DNA from: Brevibacterium oceani
GTDB taxonomy: Bacteria; Actinomycetota; Actinomycetes; Actinomycetales; Brevibacteriaceae
Direction: 5' to 3'
Assembly: GCF_013623835.1 (NCBI RefSeq)
Contig: NZ_JABKDE010000007.1
Coordinates: 186,001 to 250,000, forward strand
Length of the DNA stretch: 64,000 nt
Made by a program: the position numbers and the translations under genes. How positions within the stretch are numbered: the first letter of the stretch is position 1; the number at the start of each line of letters is the position of its first letter. Under the pieces are notes generated by a model, which ran no database searches, was not told the origin of the DNA, and saw nothing but the letters and a program-made list of their open reading frames with translations. Below are positions 62,680 through 64,000 of this stretch, one piece after another.

Positions 62680-62685
62680 GCCCCT

Positions 62686-62691
62686 ATCGTA
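62686..62691 (-). promoter_or_regulatory. Predicted -10 box of a leaderless promoter (trhA)
   Basis: On the minus strand TACGAT is followed by AGGGGC and the ATG at 62679. AGGGGC is too close to act as a normal ribosome-binding site. Confidence 0.4.
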
Positions 62692-62782
62692 CCGAGCGGG
62701 GCTGAGGCCTCATTCAGCGAATCCGGCTAGTAGTCTGTATGGTGTTCGAACCGACCCGCGACCAACGTGAAAGAGGACAGCT

Positions 62783-63544
62783 GTGGCTCGACCGGTGAAC
62801 CTGCTGTATCGGCTGTACGAGCGACGGCTCAAACGCGAGCTCGACAAGTCGGTCCCGGTTCCGCGCCACGTCGGCGTCATCACCGACGGCAACCGCCGGT
62901 GGGCCAAGGAATTCGGTGCCACCACCGCCGACGGACACCGAGCGGGAGCGGCGAAGATCGTCGAATTCCTCGGCTGGTGCTTCGAGATCGACGTCGAGAT
63001 CGTCACCCTCTACGTCCTGTCCAAGGAGAATCTTGCGCGTTCGGTCGACGAGGTCGAGATCCTCATCGAGATCATCTCCGATCTCGTCGAGAAGATCGCG
63101 GCCCTCGACGGCGTCGGCGTGCAGCTCGTCGGCGACCTCGACATCCTGCCCTCCGACCTGCGGGCGCGACTGGAAGCGGTGACGACGAACACCGACTGCG
63201 GAATGCGAGTCAACGTGGCCGTCGGCTACGGCGGTCGACAGGAGATCGTCAACGCGGTGCGCTCACTGCTCCGCACGCGCAGCGACGAGGGCACAGATCT
63301 TGAGACGATCATCTCGGAACTCTCACCTGAGCAGATCGGCGAACACCTCTACACGAAGGGGCAGCCGGATCCGGACCTCATCATCCGCTCCTCCGGCGAG
63401 CAGCGGCTCTCCGGCTTCCTCATGTGGCAGAGCGCCTACTCCGAGTTCTACTTCTGCGAGGCCTACTGGCCCGACTTCAGGCGCACCGACTTCCTTCGCG
63501 CCGTGCGCGACTACGGCCTGCGTCAACGGCGGTTCGGCAAGTAG
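62783..63544 (+). CDS. uppS: Z-isoprenyl diphosphate synthase (UppS/Z-FPP synthase family)
   Basis: Cis-prenyltransferase that builds short or long Z-polyprenyl diphosphates for lipid carriers of cell-wall precursors. The 253-residue protein has HVGVITDGNRRWAKEFG (usual MDG replaced by TDG; the catalytic Asp is kept), GHRAGAAKI, TLYVLSKENLARS and the C-terminal RSSGEQRLSGFLMWQSAYSEF. The gene order with trhA, mca and greA matches the mycobacterial short-chain Z-farnesyl diphosphate synthase (Rv1086 type), so that is the likelier product. AGAGGA precedes the GTG. Confidence 0.93.
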   Translation: MARPVNLLYRLYERRLKRELDKSVPVPRHVGVITDGNRRWAKEFGATTADGHRAGAAKIVEFLGWCFEIDVEIVTLYVLSKENLARSVDEVEILIEIISDLVEKIAALDGVGVQLVGDLDILPSDLRARLEAVTTNTDCGMRVNVAVGYGGRQEIVNAVRSLLRTRSDEGTDLETIISELSPEQIGEHLYTKGQPDPDLIIRSSGEQRLSGFLMWQSAYSEFYFCEAYWPDFRRTDFLRAVRDYGLRQRRFGK

Positions 63545-63664
63545 GACGAACCGCCTCGGCGGGGGTGCGGGCATCGCCCATTCACACGAAGTTCATGACG
63601 CCGACTTTCCCGAACGCGCGTGCCGGTACCGATCCCGGCCGCGAACGGGGTTAGGTTGGCAGTA

Positions 63665-63713
63665 GTTGGTCGACACCAACCCGAGATCGGGGGATGTCAG
63701 AACCGGATCTCGG
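63665..63713 (+). promoter_or_regulatory. Tandem inverted repeats in the leader of the PhoH-family gene
   Basis: GTTGGT-CGAC-ACCAAC (63665-63680) is followed at once by CCGAGATC (63681-63688), which pairs with GATCTCGG (63706-63713). TAGGTT at 63652-63657 could be a -10 box. The first repeat may be an operator; the second may fold in the mRNA leader. Confidence 0.4.
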
Positions 63714-63738
63714 CGGAACTCACGCCACAGAGGTCCTC

Positions 63739-64000
63739 ATGGCTAAAAATGTCCACACCTACGTTCTCGACACCTCGGTGCTGCTCTCGGATCCCGGCGC
63801 GCTTCTGCGCTTCGCCGAACACCATGTCGTCATCCCGCTCATCGTCGTCTCCGAACTCGAGGCGAAACGCAACCATCCCGAACTCGGCTTCACCGCACGC
63901 AAGGCCCTGCACATCCTCGACGACTTCCGGTCGGACTTCGACCGGCTGGATGAGCCCATCCCCGTCGGAGACGCGGGAGGGACCCTGCGGGTCGAACTCA
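63739..64000 (+). CDS. phoH2: PIN domain-PhoH family protein, N-terminal part (3' end outside window)
   Basis: The visible 87 residues form the start of a PIN nuclease domain ([38 protein letters not shown]) with the metal-binding Asp and Glu. In actinobacteria this N-terminus belongs to PhoH2, a PIN plus PhoH ATPase fusion that unwinds and cuts RNA. The PhoH half lies beyond the right edge. AGAGG is just upstream of the ATG. Position after uppS matches mycobacterial phoH2. Confidence 0.85.
   Translation, partial: MAKNVHTYVLDTSVLLSDPGALLRFAEHHVVIPLIVVSELEAKRNHPELGFTARKALHILDDFRSDFDRLDEPIPVGDAGGTLRVEL

Overview
This window is a 64 kb piece of a high-GC actinobacterial chromosome. WhiB regulators, MtrAB-LpqB, mycothiol chemistry (Mca), long-form HPF, DUF3499, Rv3235-family and TIGR03089 proteins all point to Actinobacteria. 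The gene content and the LGFP cell-wall hydrolase suggest a Brevibacterium-like member of Micrococcales, but that genus call is an inference. Most of the window is core genome whose neighbours match those around fadE25, whiB2, manB, sahH, mtrAB-lpqB, secA1, pdtaS, whiB1, accA3 and greA-mca-uppS in mycobacteria. I saw no rRNA, tRNA, CRISPR array, insertion sequence or prophage.

Layout. 1-7.4 kb: the end of an acyl-CoA dehydrogenase, an LCP cell-wall ligase, a large secreted peptidoglycan hydrolase (amidase + LGFP + NlpC/P60) and manA. 7.4-10.8 kb (minus strand): a CoA-transferase pair, a TIGR03089 protein and a CofE-type ligase without a neighbouring cofD. 11-18.4 kb: whiB2-like regulator, a large membrane glycosyltransferase-like protein, DUF5719, a small zincin-like protein, DUF3499 and a phosphomannomutase. 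18.5-27.5 kb: ahcY, then a conserved but poorly understood membrane module (RDD, SpoIIM, DUF58, MoxR, DUF4350, DUF4129, a multi-pass protein). 27.6-38 kb: mtrA-mtrB-lpqB, comF, hpf, a YcaQ-type glycosylase, secA and an Rv3235-family gene.

38-50 kb: a LysM protein, a two-repeat beta-rich hypothetical protein, a BldC-like HTH, a SAF protein and a CpaE-like P-loop protein that resemble an orphan part of a tad locus, DUF6912, DUF2505, the giant NAD-glutamate dehydrogenase, PdtaS and WhiB1. 50-64 kb: gamma-carbonic anhydrase, LpdA-type quinone reductase, a frameshifted ECF sigma factor, AccA3, Maf, an SGNH protein, an AI-2E family transporter, GreA, DUF4307, Mca, a small membrane protein, a TrhA/hemolysin III protein, a Z-isoprenyl diphosphate synthase and the start of a PIN-PhoH gene.

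The genes mostly serve cell-envelope building (LCP, hydrolase, mannose activation, SecA, isoprenyl synthase, MtrAB) and central metabolism. The most unusual signals are regulatory or structural. They include an 80-bp perfect palindrome after hpf, a possible terminator in the greA leader, a set of genes whose -10 box lies 6-8 nt before the start codon (leaderless mRNAs), overlapping inverted repeats between the BldC-like and SAF genes, and a one-base frameshift in the sigma factor.
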